From: Elizabethkingia occulta
GTDB lineage: Bacteria; Bacteroidota; Bacteroidia; Flavobacteriales; Weeksellaceae
NCBI RefSeq assembly: GCF_002023715.1
Contig: NZ_MAHX01000015.1
Location: 1 to 64,000 of the forward strand
Length of the DNA stretch: 64,000 nucleotides
Direction of reading: 5' to 3'
Part shown: in pieces, positions 44,180 through 54,052 of the stretch
Numbering within the stretch: the stretch's first letter is position 1
How the letters are laid out: the number at the start of each line of letters is the position of its first letter
Program-made: the position numbers and the translations under genes
The notes under the pieces: generated by a model
What the model was told of the DNA's origin: nothing
The model's database searches: none
The model's input: the letters and a program-made list of their open reading frames with translations, nothing else

Positions 44180-46186
44180 ATGAGAAATGTTTTCATTAAG
44201 CTCTGTCTGCTTGTAGGTACAGTATGTACTTTTTATAGTCAGGAAATTTCTGTAATACCTAACCCCCAGCAGATACTCGAAAAGACCGGAAACTTTGTAA
44301 TTGATCAAAATACAGGAATACAGTTGAAAGGAGCCTCCGAAAAAGATGTTCAGCTATTTCTAAATCAGTTGCGAAAAGCTTCCGGATATGTCCTTCCGGT
44401 AAAAAACGGAAAAGAAAATACAATAATTTTCCAGTTGGATCCAAAATTGGGATTGCCCAATCAGGATGGCTATACACTTGATGTGTCCGATAAAAATATT
44501 ATAGTAAAAGCGAAAAATGGGAATGGTCTTTTTTACGCGACACAAACACTTAGACAATTGTTGCCGGTCTCTGTAGAAAGTTTGGACAAAAAAGAAAACC
44601 AGAAGTGGACAATTCCGGCTTTAGCAATTACAGATTATCCAAGGTATGACTGGCGGGGTTATATGAAGGATGTTAGCCGTACCTTCTATAGTGTTGATGT
44701 TGTAAAAAAGTATTTAGATCTGATGGCGCTTTATAAGATGAATACTTTTCACTGGCATTTAACAGATGATCAGGGATGGCGTATTGAAATTAAAAAGTAT
44801 CCTAAGCTAACTTCCGAACAGGCAACGGTATTCCACAGAACGGAAAATCAGCCGGTAGAAAGAAGCGGATTTTATACACAGGAGCAGATAAAGGAAGTTG
44901 TGGCTTATGCCAAAGAAAGAAAAATAACAATAGTTCCGGAGATTGATGTCCCGGGGCACTCCTGGCCTACAATATTAGCTTATCCACAGTTAGGTGTTAA
45001 TAAAAATAGTTACCCATATTTTGTATTCCCTTTTGTATCCTCATGGGGATATTGGGGAAATCAGTTTACACCAAATACTTTAGATCCTTCCAAAGAGGAA
45101 GTATATACTTTCTTACAAAATGTTTTTACAGAAATAGCGGTATTATTTCCTGGTGAGTATATTCATTTTGGTGGTGATGAAGTCAGACATGTACTGTGGG
45201 AGAAAGAACCGCATGTGCAACAATTTATGAAAGAACACCAGATTGGTAATGTAAAACAACTGCAGAGCTATTTTGTTCAGCGTGTTTCAAGTATTATCAA
45301 AAAGCTGGGCAAAAAACCTATTGGCTGGAACGATGTATTGGCGGATGATAAAGGTCTACCAAAAGAAACTGCTATTATGAGCTGGTTGGGAGAGGAAGCA
45401 ATAAAAGAAGCAGCGAGTCATGGCTTTAAGGCTGTTGCAACACCAGCTTCACATATTTATTTAGATATTACGCAAGCTGACAGAAATGATGGAACTCCGA
45501 GTGATCTGGCATATAGCAATATTAATTCAATGGACAGAATTTATGCTTACGATCCGTCTGCCGGTTTAACCAAGGAAGAAGAAAAATTTGTGCTAGGAGT
45601 ACAGGGGAATCTCTGGTCCGCATTGGCACAGGAAGCTAAAGATATGAATGTACATGTTTTTCCTCGTTTATTAGCCATTGCGGAAATAGGATGGACATTA
45701 CCTGCCAATAAAAATTTTGAAGACTTTAAAAAGCGTCTTTTAACGGGTGAAAAAAGATTAGATGAGTTGAAGGTCGATTATTACAAACCGGGAGGATATA
45801 TAACGGGAAAATGGACTAAAAACGATATTAAAGAGGAATTTGCTGACCTGTCGTTTGATGTTACTCCTAAAATATATGCAGATGGAAGAATTGTTGCCGG
45901 TTTTTTCTATACCTCTGGTAAAAACTTTTTAGAAATCGATGGAGTGCAGCTATTGGAAGATGGCAAAGTAATATCGGAAGATCTGCATCATTCATTAGCT
46001 GATACCTTTAGAGGAACGAATAAAATAAAACCTTTCTATTATAATGTAAAAGTAGATCGGTATAATCCAAAAGCAAAATATAGCTTAAAGGCAAAAGTCC
46101 GTGGGGTGGGAGGTACAGATTCTAATGGAAACTTTACATTTAGTCTTAGTCCTTATAAACCATTTACAGCTGTTGAACCTAATTAA
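44180..46186 (+). CDS. Beta-N-acetylhexosaminidase (GH20)
   Basis: A 668-aa exported glycosidase that removes terminal beta-linked GlcNAc or GalNAc. Signal peptide 1-21 ends in FYSQ. Residues 22-150 are the GH20b domain. The catalytic TIM barrel has DYPRYDWRGYMKDVSRTF, FHWHLTDDQGWRIEIKKYP and the active-site pair Asp-Glu in HFGGDEVRHVLW. The C-terminal part (about 530-668) is a beta-rich domain typical of Bacteroidetes enzymes. It probably acts in the periplasm or on the cell surface on glycans or chitin oligomers. It stands alone and not in a polysaccharide utilisation locus. Confidence 0.94.
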   Translation: MRNVFIKLCLLVGTVCTFYSQEISVIPNPQQILEKTGNFVIDQNTGIQLKGASEKDVQLFLNQLRKASGYVLPVKNGKENTIIFQLDPKLGLPNQDGYTLDVSDKNIIVKAKNGNGLFYATQTLRQLLPVSVESLDKKENQKWTIPALAITDYPRYDWRGYMKDVSRTFYSVDVVKKYLDLMALYKMNTFHWHLTDDQGWRIEIKKYPKLTSEQATVFHRTENQPVERSGFYTQEQIKEVVAYAKERKITIVPEIDVPGHSWPTILAYPQLGVNKNSYPYFVFPFVSSWGYWGNQFTPNTLDPSKEEVYTFLQNVFTEIAVLFPGEYIHFGGDEVRHVLWEKEPHVQQFMKEHQIGNVKQLQSYFVQRVSSIIKKLGKKPIGWNDVLADDKGLPKETAIMSWLGEEAIKEAASHGFKAVATPASHIYLDITQADRNDGTPSDLAYSNINSMDRIYAYDPSAGLTKEEEKFVLGVQGNLWSALAQEAKDMNVHVFPRLLAIAEIGWTLPANKNFEDFKKRLLTGEKRLDELKVDYYKPGGYITGKWTKNDIKEEFADLSFDVTPKIYADGRIVAGFFYTSGKNFLEIDGVQLLEDGKVISEDLHHSLADTFRGTNKIKPFYYNVKVDRYNPKAKYSLKAKVRGVGGTDSNGNFTFSLSPYKPFTAVEPN

Positions 46187-46189
46187 TAT

Positions 46190-46219
46190 AAAAGCCTGAG
46201 TACTTCTCAGGCTTTTTTT
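46190..46219. terminator. Terminator of the hexosaminidase gene
   Basis: A perfect 10-bp stem (46191-46200 with 46206-46215), a 5-nt loop and a T run that reaches the stop of the convergent gene. Confidence 0.9.
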
Positions 46220-47264
46220 AATATGATTTTTTATAATTTCGGAGAACAAACTTTATCCCGGTTTCGATTATATCGCCCATTGTTTTACAATATTTGAAAT
46301 TTACATCGTAAGTCAGTTTTTGTAATGCTGTTTTTAATTCTTTAACGTTGGCCTCCGGTGCAAGATCTTCTTTTTTCATTATTGAAATCAGTTCATCAAA
46401 CCTGTTTTGGCTACTGGTAACTCTTTTTACAATTTGTGAGCGGACTTCTTTCCGATACTGCTCTATAGAATTAGGTTTCAGTTTTTCCAGTACCATATTT
46501 ACCATCACACTATTTTCTTTAAAATACTGGGGAAGATATACCTTTATATTTCCTTCATAAGTTTGCTGATCAAAGTCTATGGGGCGGATTCTGTATATCA
46601 CCTGATCGAAATCGTGTACCGGAATAATCACATAATTATATGAACGCATATCTCCTAAAAGGCCGATAAGACAGCGTTCATTGAATTTTACAAATTCCTT
46701 GGATATCTGAGCCTTTTCCAGTTCTGTACAATTAGATAGATGCTTCTTAATAAATACGTCTCCTGGAATTCCCAGAATATGCTCTTCAATCAGTGTATTT
46801 TTATGGATAAGAAAATTGATTCTGTTTGGAGAAAGTAAATCCTCCAGTTCTAATCCATATATACGTGAGGCATCTGCCTGTTTAATATAGAAATTGGTGT
46901 AATTATCATTCAGAATATTTCTTACCCGAATTCGGAAAGGCTTGGAGTTGCCAAAAGTGCAGAAGTCTATTGTGTCTACTTTTAGATAAGGTAAAGTAGC
47001 CTCGTCTCCGTCTGAATGGAGTAAGGTATATATTTTATTCAGATTGGCTTCTATTTCCTGAAATTCATGCTCAGGATAGAATACACCCAGCCATAAAGTG
47101 TCCTTACCTTCTTTATCCAGAATACTTATGCTGTCACTAAACCGTAAAAGATCTTCATACAGAAACTGAATTTTTGTAGTTCTGTTGTGTTTCTCCAGAT
47201 ATTGCTGTAAAGCTTCGGAAACAGGGAATATGGGTTTTCTAAAAGCAATCCTTACATCTTTCAT
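46218..47264 (-). CDS. Unknown protein with kinase-like active-site pattern
   Basis: A 348-aa soluble protein that I do not recognise. No signal or membrane segment is present. Residues 204-213 read GDMRSYNYVI and 228-232 read PIDFD. The spacing of D205, N210 and D230 is that of the catalytic loop (D-x4-N) and metal-binding Asp in aminoglycoside phosphotransferase/HipA/protein-kinase-like folds. NFYIKQAD near 124-131 could supply the ATP-binding lysine. The rest is helical and charged. A kinase role is an inference from these few residues only. It is a single gene, convergent with the hexosaminidase. Confidence 0.6.
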   Translation of the reverse strand: MKDVRIAFRKPIFPVSEALQQYLEKHNRTTKIQFLYEDLLRFSDSISILDKEGKDTLWLGVFYPEHEFQEIEANLNKIYTLLHSDGDEATLPYLKVDTIDFCTFGNSKPFRIRVRNILNDNYTNFYIKQADASRIYGLELEDLLSPNRINFLIHKNTLIEEHILGIPGDVFIKKHLSNCTELEKAQISKEFVKFNERCLIGLLGDMRSYNYVIIPVHDFDQVIYRIRPIDFDQQTYEGNIKVYLPQYFKENSVMVNMVLEKLKPNSIEQYRKEVRSQIVKRVTSSQNRFDELISIMKKEDLAPEANVKELKTALQKLTYDVNFKYCKTMGDIIETGIKFVLRNYKKSY

Positions 47265-47339
47265 TACATTATGTACTTTAATCTAAATATAAAAAATATT
47301 TGAATGCCTTGTCTAAGAATTGTTATTTTATCAATAAGA

Positions 47340-47363
47340 AAAGCCACTCATTTGAGTGGCTTT
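47340..47363 (-). terminator. Hairpin after accA
   Basis: A perfect 11-bp stem (47340-47350 with 47353-47363) with a 2-nt loop. The T tract on the minus strand is weak (TTTTCTTATT), but position and stem suit accA. Confidence 0.75.
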
Positions 47364-47386
47364 GTATATTTTTAAGGAATTTAGAT

Positions 47387-48343
47387 TTATCCTTTGAATT
47401 TACCCATATTGATAAATTTCTCCTGTCTTTGTTCCATTAACTCTTTACCGTTAAATTTCTTTAAAGATTTAATGTTGCTCAGGATTGTGCTTTTTACATT
47501 TTGGAAAGCAACTTCTGGCTCGTAGTGAGCGCCACCAAGAGGTTCTTCGATGATGCCATCGATTAATTTCTCTTTTAGCATATCAGGAGCAGTCAGTTTC
47601 ATTGCTTCAGCAGCAACCTCTTTGTATTCCCAGCTTCTCCATAAAATTGTAGAACAGTTTTCAGGTGAAATTACAGAATACCAGCTATTCTCCATCATGT
47701 AAACTTTGTTTCCTACACCAATACCTAATGCACCTCCACTAGCTCCTTCACCGATTACAATCGTGATGATAGGAACTGTCATACGGCACATTTCATAGAT
47801 GTTTCTTGCAATAGCTTCTCCTTGTCCACGTTCTTCAGCTTCAAGACCAGGATATGCTCCCGGAGTATCGATTAGAGTAACAATAGGGATGTTGAATTTC
47901 TCTGCAAGCTTCATCAGACGAAGTGCTTTGCGGTATCCTTCTGGGTTGGACATACCGAAACGACGAAGTTGTCTTTCTTTTGTCGTTCTCCCTTTCTGGG
48001 TTCCGATAATCATTACACTTTGCCCTTCAATTGTAATAATTCCGCCTACCATTGCAGGATCATCAGCAAAATTACGGTCTCCATGAAGTTCTAAGAAACT
48101 GCCTTTGTCTGCAACTCCATTAATGAAGTCTAAAGCATAAGGTCTGTTTGGGTGGCGGGAAAGCTGAACTTTCTGCCATGGTGTAAGTTTGCCGTAGATA
48201 TTCTTCTTTTCAGCAATAATTTTATCTTCTAACTGGCTGCACGCCAATTTTACATCGATACCACTTTCTTCACCTACCAAAGAGCATTTGTCATATTGCT
48301 CCATAAGCTCTTCAATCGGCTTTTCAAATTCTAAATATTCCAT
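47387..48343 (-). CDS. accA: Acetyl-CoA carboxylase carboxyltransferase subunit alpha
   Basis: Together with AccD it transfers the carboxyl group from biotin to acetyl-CoA, the first step of fatty-acid synthesis. The 318-aa protein shows the family marks [51 protein letters not shown] and [15 protein letters not shown]. The partner genes accB and accC lie about 10 kb to the right, and accD is not in the window. It is a single gene, with a minus-strand TAAATTTG box (48370-48363) 19 bases before the ATG. Confidence 0.98.
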   Translation of the reverse strand: MEYLEFEKPIEELMEQYDKCSLVGEESGIDVKLACSQLEDKIIAEKKNIYGKLTPWQKVQLSRHPNRPYALDFINGVADKGSFLELHGDRNFADDPAMVGGIITIEGQSVMIIGTQKGRTTKERQLRRFGMSNPEGYRKALRLMKLAEKFNIPIVTLIDTPGAYPGLEAEERGQGEAIARNIYEMCRMTVPIITIVIGEGASGGALGIGVGNKVYMMENSWYSVISPENCSTILWRSWEYKEVAAEAMKLTAPDMLKEKLIDGIIEEPLGGAHYEPEVAFQNVKSTILSNIKSLKKFNGKELMEQRQEKFINMGKFKG

Positions 48344-48362
48344 TCGTATGAATTCAAGGTCT

Positions 48363-48370
48363 CAAATTTA
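48363..48370 (-). promoter_or_regulatory. -7 box of accA
   Basis: TAAATTTG on the minus strand, 19 bases before the ATG. Confidence 0.5.
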
Positions 48371-48389
48371 AGGATTTTTTATGGAATCC

Positions 48390-49901
48390 CTATTTTAAAG
48401 TTTCAATTGCTTTAGTTATTCTGGAAATACTCTCTTCTTTTCCGATCATTTCCATAAGATCTGGTACGTCAGGTCCCTTAAGTTCTCCAACTAAAGAAAG
48501 ACGCAGAGGCATCATTACTTTTCCCATACCCAAACCTTTGGCTTCTGCTAAGTGATGAATACTTTCCTTAATAACGTCGGCCTTAAAATCTACAGATGAA
48601 ATAACCTTAGTTAATTCCTGCATTAATGCAGCTGTTTCCGGAGACCATGCTTTTTTCGAAGCCTTTTCGTCAAAAGATTCTGGAGCATGGAAAAAGAATT
48701 TACCATCATTATAGATATCTTTAACAAAGGTTGCTCTTTCTTTCATCAGACCAATGATTTTTAAAGCTTTCTCATCATAAACTTCAACATTGTTTTCTGC
48801 CAGCACTTTTTTAAATTCAGGAAGTATAGCTTCATTGGACATCAGTTGCAAATATTGCTGATTGAACCATTTTGCTTTTTCAGCACTGAATCTGGCTCCG
48901 GCTTTATGAACTTTATTAAGGTCAAATTCTTTAATCATTTCATCCATACTCACAATCTCTTTATTGTCAGCTGGAGACCATCCTAACATGGCAACCATAT
49001 TGATGAAAGCTTCCGGCAAATAACCTTCTTCACGGTAACCAGCAGAAGTATTTCCTGTAGTCGGATCGGTAAAGTTAAGCGGGAATACAGGGAAACCGAA
49101 TTTATCACCATCTCTTTTGCTTAGTTTACCTTTTCCTTCAGGTTTCAGGATAAGTGAAAGATGAGCAAATTCTGGTGCATCCCAACCCATTGCTTCATAT
49201 AATAATACATGAAGTGCCATAGATGGCAGCCATTCTTCACCACGGATAACATGTGTGATTTTCATTTCATGATCATCGATAATATTCGCGAAATGATAGG
49301 TTGGCATTCCGTCATTTTTTACCAAAACTTTATCATCCAGTGTATTAGTATTCACACTGAATTTTCCACGGATGATATCGTTAAGATTAATGATTTTGTC
49401 CAATGGCATTTTGAAACGGATTACATATGGTGTTTTTTCTTCCAGAAGTTTTTTTACTTCTTCTTCAGGAAGAGAAATACTATTTCTTAGTCTGTTACGG
49501 GTTTCGTAGTTATAGGCAAAAACATCACCTCTAGCTTCAAATTCCGCACGAATCTGATCCAATTCTTCGGGAGTATCGAAGGCCAGATATGCATAATCTG
49601 TCTTTAGAATTTGTTCGGTATACTTGTCGTAGATGTCTCTACGTTCGGATTGACGATACGGAGCATAAGGACCGCCGTGTTTCGGACTTTCATCTGGTAC
49701 CATACCAATCCATTCCAGAGCCTCCATAATGTACTCCTCGGAACCCGGAACATAACGTTGAGTATCGGTATCTTCAATTCTCAGGATGAAATCACCACCA
49801 TTGTGTTTTGCAAACAGATAGTCATATAATGCTGTACGTACACCTCCCAAATGTAAAGGCCCTGTTGGGCTGGGGGCAAAACGTACCCGTACTTTTTCCA
49901 T
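48390..49901 (-). CDS. gltX: Glutamate-tRNA ligase
   Basis: A 503-aa class I aminoacyl-tRNA synthetase. It has the HIGH-type motif HLGG in FAPSPTGPLHLGGVRTALY at 8-26, the RIEDTD segment, HVIRGEEW and the KMSKS-type KLSKRDGDKFGFPVFP. Bacteroidetes GltX charges tRNA-Glu; whether it also charges tRNA-Gln depends on genes not seen here. A TAACTTTG box (minus, 49925-49918) lies 16 bases before the ATG. Confidence 0.98.
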   Translation of the reverse strand: MEKVRVRFAPSPTGPLHLGGVRTALYDYLFAKHNGGDFILRIEDTDTQRYVPGSEEYIMEALEWIGMVPDESPKHGGPYAPYRQSERRDIYDKYTEQILKTDYAYLAFDTPEELDQIRAEFEARGDVFAYNYETRNRLRNSISLPEEEVKKLLEEKTPYVIRFKMPLDKIINLNDIIRGKFSVNTNTLDDKVLVKNDGMPTYHFANIIDDHEMKITHVIRGEEWLPSMALHVLLYEAMGWDAPEFAHLSLILKPEGKGKLSKRDGDKFGFPVFPLNFTDPTTGNTSAGYREEGYLPEAFINMVAMLGWSPADNKEIVSMDEMIKEFDLNKVHKAGARFSAEKAKWFNQQYLQLMSNEAILPEFKKVLAENNVEVYDEKALKIIGLMKERATFVKDIYNDGKFFFHAPESFDEKASKKAWSPETAALMQELTKVISSVDFKADVIKESIHHLAEAKGLGMGKVMMPLRLSLVGELKGPDVPDLMEMIGKEESISRITKAIETLK

Positions 49902-49917
49902 GTAAAAAAATTTGGTG

Positions 49918-49925
49918 CAAAGTTA
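49918..49925 (-). promoter_or_regulatory. -7 box of gltX
   Basis: TAACTTTG on the minus strand, 16 bases before the ATG. Confidence 0.5.
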
Positions 49926-49983
49926 CGGTTTTATAGTGTTTTGTGAAAAAAATATCCTTTAAAACAAATGAGTGCAGATCAAT

Positions 49984-50772
49984 CTATTCTATATACATGG
50001 TATCTTCAGCCAATTCTCCGTTTTCATTTATTTTCCATGATGCAGAATTATTGGATGTTTTTAGATAGTGTTTAGTTTCTTCAGATAGTTCTTTTGGATT
50101 GAGATACCAGCCACCATGTATAGCAGTGAAGTTTCCGGCTATTCTTATAGCTTTATAAAAGTCATTGTCTTTAAATCTCTTAGGATAACCAGGCTTGTAT
50201 AATGCAAATGTAGTATCAATATGGGCTAGGTAAATATCCTTACACAGTTCGTTTTCCCAATACTGGTTTTCCCATTTCAAAACTTTTGTCTTTACAGGAT
50301 AAGTATCTGGAATACTTTTCAGATCAAGAGCAAAACCTACTTTATTTACCATTTCAAAGTTTTGTTCCATCACAGAAATTAGAATATGTACAAAATTCTT
50401 TGGTAAATGATGATTTGGAATAATGTCTGAGTCTGTAACAATATAATAACCTTTACCATATTTTGCTAATAATTCTTTGGATTCAAAAAAAACTTTATGC
50501 CCATAATTTTTATCCATCAGTTCTATGGTAACCTTGTTGTTTATTTCTCCATAATAATCTAATAATGGAGGATAGTCCGATTTGTTATCAATAATTATTA
50601 TGTTTTTGAAATTTCTAATTAACAGAAAATCTACTAACTGTTTAAGATAGTATAATTGATTAAAATTTATAATAATTACAGGAATCTCGGAAGTATCTTT
50701 TCTTTGCTTCTTTATAGTATGGTTAAATAATAATAAGTATTGATAGTATAAAGATCTTATAATTTTTTTCAT
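49984..50772 (-). CDS. GT-A-like glycosyltransferase
   Basis: A 262-aa protein resembling family 2 glycosyltransferases. The nucleotide-binding strand PVIIINFNQLYYLKQLVDFL lies at 31-50, IIIIDNKS at about 78-85 and a DxD-like YYIVTDSDIIP near 130-140. A late HGGWYLNP follows. No membrane helix is seen. It is the last gene of the minus-strand glycosyltransferase run and probably adds a sugar to a surface glycan. The donor and acceptor are unknown. Confidence 0.78.
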   Translation of the reverse strand: MKKIIRSLYYQYLLLFNHTIKKQRKDTSEIPVIIINFNQLYYLKQLVDFLLIRNFKNIIIIDNKSDYPPLLDYYGEINNKVTIELMDKNYGHKVFFESKELLAKYGKGYYIVTDSDIIPNHHLPKNFVHILISVMEQNFEMVNKVGFALDLKSIPDTYPVKTKVLKWENQYWENELCKDIYLAHIDTTFALYKPGYPKRFKDNDFYKAIRIAGNFTAIHGGWYLNPKELSEETKHYLKTSNNSASWKINENGELAEDTMYIE

Positions 50773-50825
50773 GCTTAAAATAGAGAAAATTTGATAGTTT
50801 TAATTAGTGTAAACTGGAAAAAGAA

Positions 50826-51806
50826 TTAGTTGGTGATAATTTCTTTTATCCAGCTTGAAAAACTATATCTCTTTATAATTTCTTTTGAGATTTCATGATA
50901 GGGCTCTCTTAAAAATTGCCCAATCTGATGATAGTTACCATTTTCAATAACAAAGATATTATTGGGATGGTAAAAATCATAGGTTTTTACAATTGCATTG
51001 TCGGTAATTATTTTTTTTCTGTAATACAATGCTTCAAAGAAACGAATAGAAAGCCCTTCGTGTAATGGATCTACAAAATCTAATAAAACATCTGAATTTT
51101 GGACTTGTTCCAGATTTTCTTTAAATGTAATTCTGTGTGCTATATATTTTATTTTATCATTTTTTTGTTCAGGTTCTTTAAAGTATTGTATAAAAATAGA
51201 AAGATCAACAGAAAACTTACCAACTTTCTCAATGAAGTTATTTATTTTTTCTTCACGATTTTTCCAGTACAAACCAACGAAATATAATTTGGGATATTTC
51301 ATATTATATTCTTTATACAACGGAGGATTAAGGTCAAAATAAAAATTGGTAATAGACTTGATATTGTATTCCGATTCAACCTTTTCAAAGCAAAAAAAAG
51401 TATCAAAAAGCTGAAAATAATTTTTAATTTCAGGAAATTTATTAATTCCATCCCATTGATAAGCAATAAGTTTTTTTGTTCTTTTTTTTAAGTTTTTAAT
51501 AAATGGAATTGGAAAATTATCTGGGCGGATAACTAATATGTAATCCAGATCATTCTCTATTTCATAAAGATTATTGTTTAACTCTTGTAGAAAATGATTA
51601 TCGATAAGGTTTTGCTTGTATTCCTTATTTCTAAAAATGTTTTTAATAAAGAAATTTTTAATGCTTTCTAAACCTTTGTACCTGAATTTAGATACCTTGT
51701 CCGTAATCAGAGAACATGAAAAACCTGTTTTCTCGATATTATCTATAAATAATAGTGGGAAATCTGAATAATCAGGCATTACTAAAAGAAAATGTGGCTT
51801 TTTCAA
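50826..51806 (-). CDS. GT-B-like glycan biosynthesis protein, paralogue A
   Basis: A 326-aa protein related to the gene at 54053-55033. The clearest shared stretch is GLSIRFFEALYYRKKIITDN then YDFYHPNNIFVIE, the sugar-nucleotide-site pattern of the C-terminal GT-B lobe (compare GLSFRVFEAIAMEKKIITDN in the paralogue). The start is a TTG (51806), because the only nearby ATG is nine codons in and would cut the first beta strand (KKPHFLLVMPDYSD) that the paralogue also has. It is the last of four tightly spaced genes (1-6 bp gaps). The reaction is unknown. Confidence 0.75.
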   Translation of the reverse strand: MKKPHFLLVMPDYSDFPLLFIDNIEKTGFSCSLITDKVSKFRYKGLESIKNFFIKNIFRNKEYKQNLIDNHFLQELNNNLYEIENDLDYILVIRPDNFPIPFIKNLKKRTKKLIAYQWDGINKFPEIKNYFQLFDTFFCFEKVESEYNIKSITNFYFDLNPPLYKEYNMKYPKLYFVGLYWKNREEKINNFIEKVGKFSVDLSIFIQYFKEPEQKNDKIKYIAHRITFKENLEQVQNSDVLLDFVDPLHEGLSIRFFEALYYRKKIITDNAIVKTYDFYHPNNIFVIENGNYHQIGQFLREPYHEISKEIIKRYSFSSWIKEIITN

Positions 51807-51810
51807 GGTT

Positions 51811-52854
51811 CTATTTTTTGTTAAAGATACTGAACATTAAAATTTTAAACCACTTTCTAAGACTGTTTACAGGATTGTTGAAATATTCTTTTTTTATTGT
51901 AGCAGAATCTTTAAGGCTTAACATATTAACATATATGAAATATTGTTTTTCTATATTTTTCAGATTTATGTTTTTTCTGAATTCAGGATTTACTTTCTTA
52001 AAAATACTTTCCATCTGTTGGAGCGCTTCATTAGAATAATTGGAATGATTTTTTAAATTTCCTATTGTAATTTTTTTTAAATGAGCGATATAATAAGCAA
52101 TGAATTCTCTCTGTGGGAATTGTAAATAATACTTATTATAAATAGTTTCGATTACACTCAGATATCCATAAAGATTTTTATCATTATGATTCTTAGTTAT
52201 GGAGTGATTATTATCTGTTGTATAATAATAAGTTACATCGGGTATGAAAAGAACATTTTCAGCTTTAAATATGGTCTCAAAAAACCATAATTCATCTTCA
52301 TGATAGATCCCGCTCAGAAATTTCAAATTTTGTTCTTTCAGGAATTCTTTTTTATAAAGCTTGTTTTGCGCTATAGGACTTAGATTTTTTATAATATTTA
52401 GAGTTAGGATTTCAGAATTTTTATTTTCAAAAAACTGTTTTTCATCTAAATGTGGGAGATAAGATATTATCTTTTTAGTTTCCCATGAGTAATTAGCGGT
52501 CTTTCCTATAATAATATTCTCTTGTCCAGTATAGGGAGTAACCAAGGATTCTATAGCATTAGCAGGAAGAATATCGTCACTGTCGCAAAAGAAAATAAAA
52601 TCACCAGATGCTTTTTCTAATCCAAAATTTCTGGTATCAGAAAGACCCTTGTTTTCCTGATTGTAAATATGGAAATGAGAATTTTTAAAATTCGTGATAA
52701 TATCTAGTGTAGTATCTGTGCTTCCATCATTGATAATAATACATTCAATTTCTGGGTAAGTTTGCTGCTGGACACTTTCAAGAACTTCTTTTATATAATA
52801 TGAAGCATTATAGCATGGTATAATAATGCTGACCAAAGGGGAGTTTTTCTTCAT
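51811..52854 (-). CDS. Family 2 glycosyltransferase
   Basis: A 347-aa GT2 enzyme. The classic N-terminal domain has VSIIIPCYNASYYIKEVLES at 8-27, IINDGSTDTT at about 40-49, NKGLSDTRNFGLEKASGDF and the DxD segment FFCDSDDILP near 88-97. A YHEDELWF acidic segment typical of the catalytic-base region follows at about 182. The C-terminal part is helical. It is coupled to the neighbouring glycosyltransferases by 1-4 bp gaps. Donor and acceptor sugars are unknown. Confidence 0.93.
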   Translation of the reverse strand: MKKNSPLVSIIIPCYNASYYIKEVLESVQQQTYPEIECIIINDGSTDTTLDIITNFKNSHFHIYNQENKGLSDTRNFGLEKASGDFIFFCDSDDILPANAIESLVTPYTGQENIIIGKTANYSWETKKIISYLPHLDEKQFFENKNSEILTLNIIKNLSPIAQNKLYKKEFLKEQNLKFLSGIYHEDELWFFETIFKAENVLFIPDVTYYYTTDNNHSITKNHNDKNLYGYLSVIETIYNKYYLQFPQREFIAYYIAHLKKITIGNLKNHSNYSNEALQQMESIFKKVNPEFRKNINLKNIEKQYFIYVNMLSLKDSATIKKEYFNNPVNSLRKWFKILMFSIFNKK

Positions 52855-52855
52855 A

Positions 52856-54046
52856 TTAACTAATTTTTTTTAATATTTCCTGAACATGTTCTTTAGAAAA
52901 AGGTCTTAAGCTATCAGGTGAATTCTGGCTTAAAGTATTCCATAATTTTTCATCATTATAAAGGCGTAAAATAGCTTCTGCAAAACTATCTTTATTATTT
53001 GCAGTTAAAATATGTTTTTCATCGATAAGCTGCATTCCTTCTGCGCCTATTTCTGTAGTGATTACTGGCAGGAAATATTCGAACGCCTGACCTATTTTTC
53101 CCTTTACTCCTGCTCCGAATCTTAAAGGAGCAACCATAATTTTCGAATCTATAAAAAGTTCTTCAATATTCTCAACAAAACCTAAGAAATTAAATTTCGG
53201 GAATAATTGGGTGTCCAGTTTTTCTGCAACATTTCCAATAATATTTATTTCCAGATTGGGAATGTTTTTCCATACAATGGGCATTATGCTTTCATATAGA
53301 TACTTTACAGCATCAATATTAGGTTCATGGATAGAGCCAATAAAGAGAATGCCACTACTTTTATTAAAATCTTTTTTCTCTGAAATATCAATTTTCGGGT
53401 AATGAATATTTGATATTGTGATCATTTTATCAGTACTGATATATTGACTCATCACCTCCTTTTCTTTATCTGAAATTGTAATAATATAGTCAAGCTGAGG
53501 AGCAACAACTGTTTCCAAGCGGAAGAAATGTTTATAGTTTTTCTTGAGAGATATTCTTGTAGGTTCTATTTTTATTGCTCTTTTATACCTTAAAAAATGA
53601 ATATCTACCATATCATAAATGAATTTTGTATCGGGTAAAATTTTCTTCATTTTTTTATAGAACAGGTTTAATGCTAGAGGACCATTAAACCATATATAAT
53701 CTACCTTTTTTAAGGCAGGAATAAAATCATAGATTGTTTTATATGTTATATTCTCAACGAATATAATAACGTTGAGTTCTTGATAAAATGTAACATAAGA
53801 ATTATCCTCAAATATGTGAGGACTGTATATAATGCAATTGTAGTCTAACTGTTTGTAGATTAGTATTATTTCTTTTAGCCTGTTAGACCCGGAATCTTTA
53901 TCATGAGTAGGAAAATCTCTGGAAGCAAAGATTATTGTTTTTTTAGATGGGTCGAAGGTAATTATATTAACAACATCTTGGGTATTAAGAATTCTAAGCC
54001 TTTTTTTTCTACGAAGTCCTCTTTTAATTTTTTTTAATAATCCCAT
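52856..54046 (-). CDS. Family 4-type glycosyltransferase
   Basis: A 396-aa GT-B enzyme. After a basic start (MGLLKKIKRGLRRKKRLRIL) come IIFASRDFPTHDKDSGSNR, VDYIWFNGPLALNLFY, GILFIGSIHEPNIDAVKYLY at about 221-240 and the sugar-nucleotide motif VAPLRFGAGVKGKIGQAFEY near 304-323, followed by PVITTEIGAEGM. These fit the Glyco_trans_1_4 type. It sits in the middle of the four-gene operon. Confidence 0.93.
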   Translation of the reverse strand: MGLLKKIKRGLRRKKRLRILNTQDVVNIITFDPSKKTIIFASRDFPTHDKDSGSNRLKEIILIYKQLDYNCIIYSPHIFEDNSYVTFYQELNVIIFVENITYKTIYDFIPALKKVDYIWFNGPLALNLFYKKMKKILPDTKFIYDMVDIHFLRYKRAIKIEPTRISLKKNYKHFFRLETVVAPQLDYIITISDKEKEVMSQYISTDKMITISNIHYPKIDISEKKDFNKSSGILFIGSIHEPNIDAVKYLYESIMPIVWKNIPNLEINIIGNVAEKLDTQLFPKFNFLGFVENIEELFIDSKIMVAPLRFGAGVKGKIGQAFEYFLPVITTEIGAEGMQLIDEKHILTANNKDSFAEAILRLYNDEKLWNTLSQNSPDSLRPFSKEHVQEILKKIS

Positions 54047-54052
54047 TAATTG

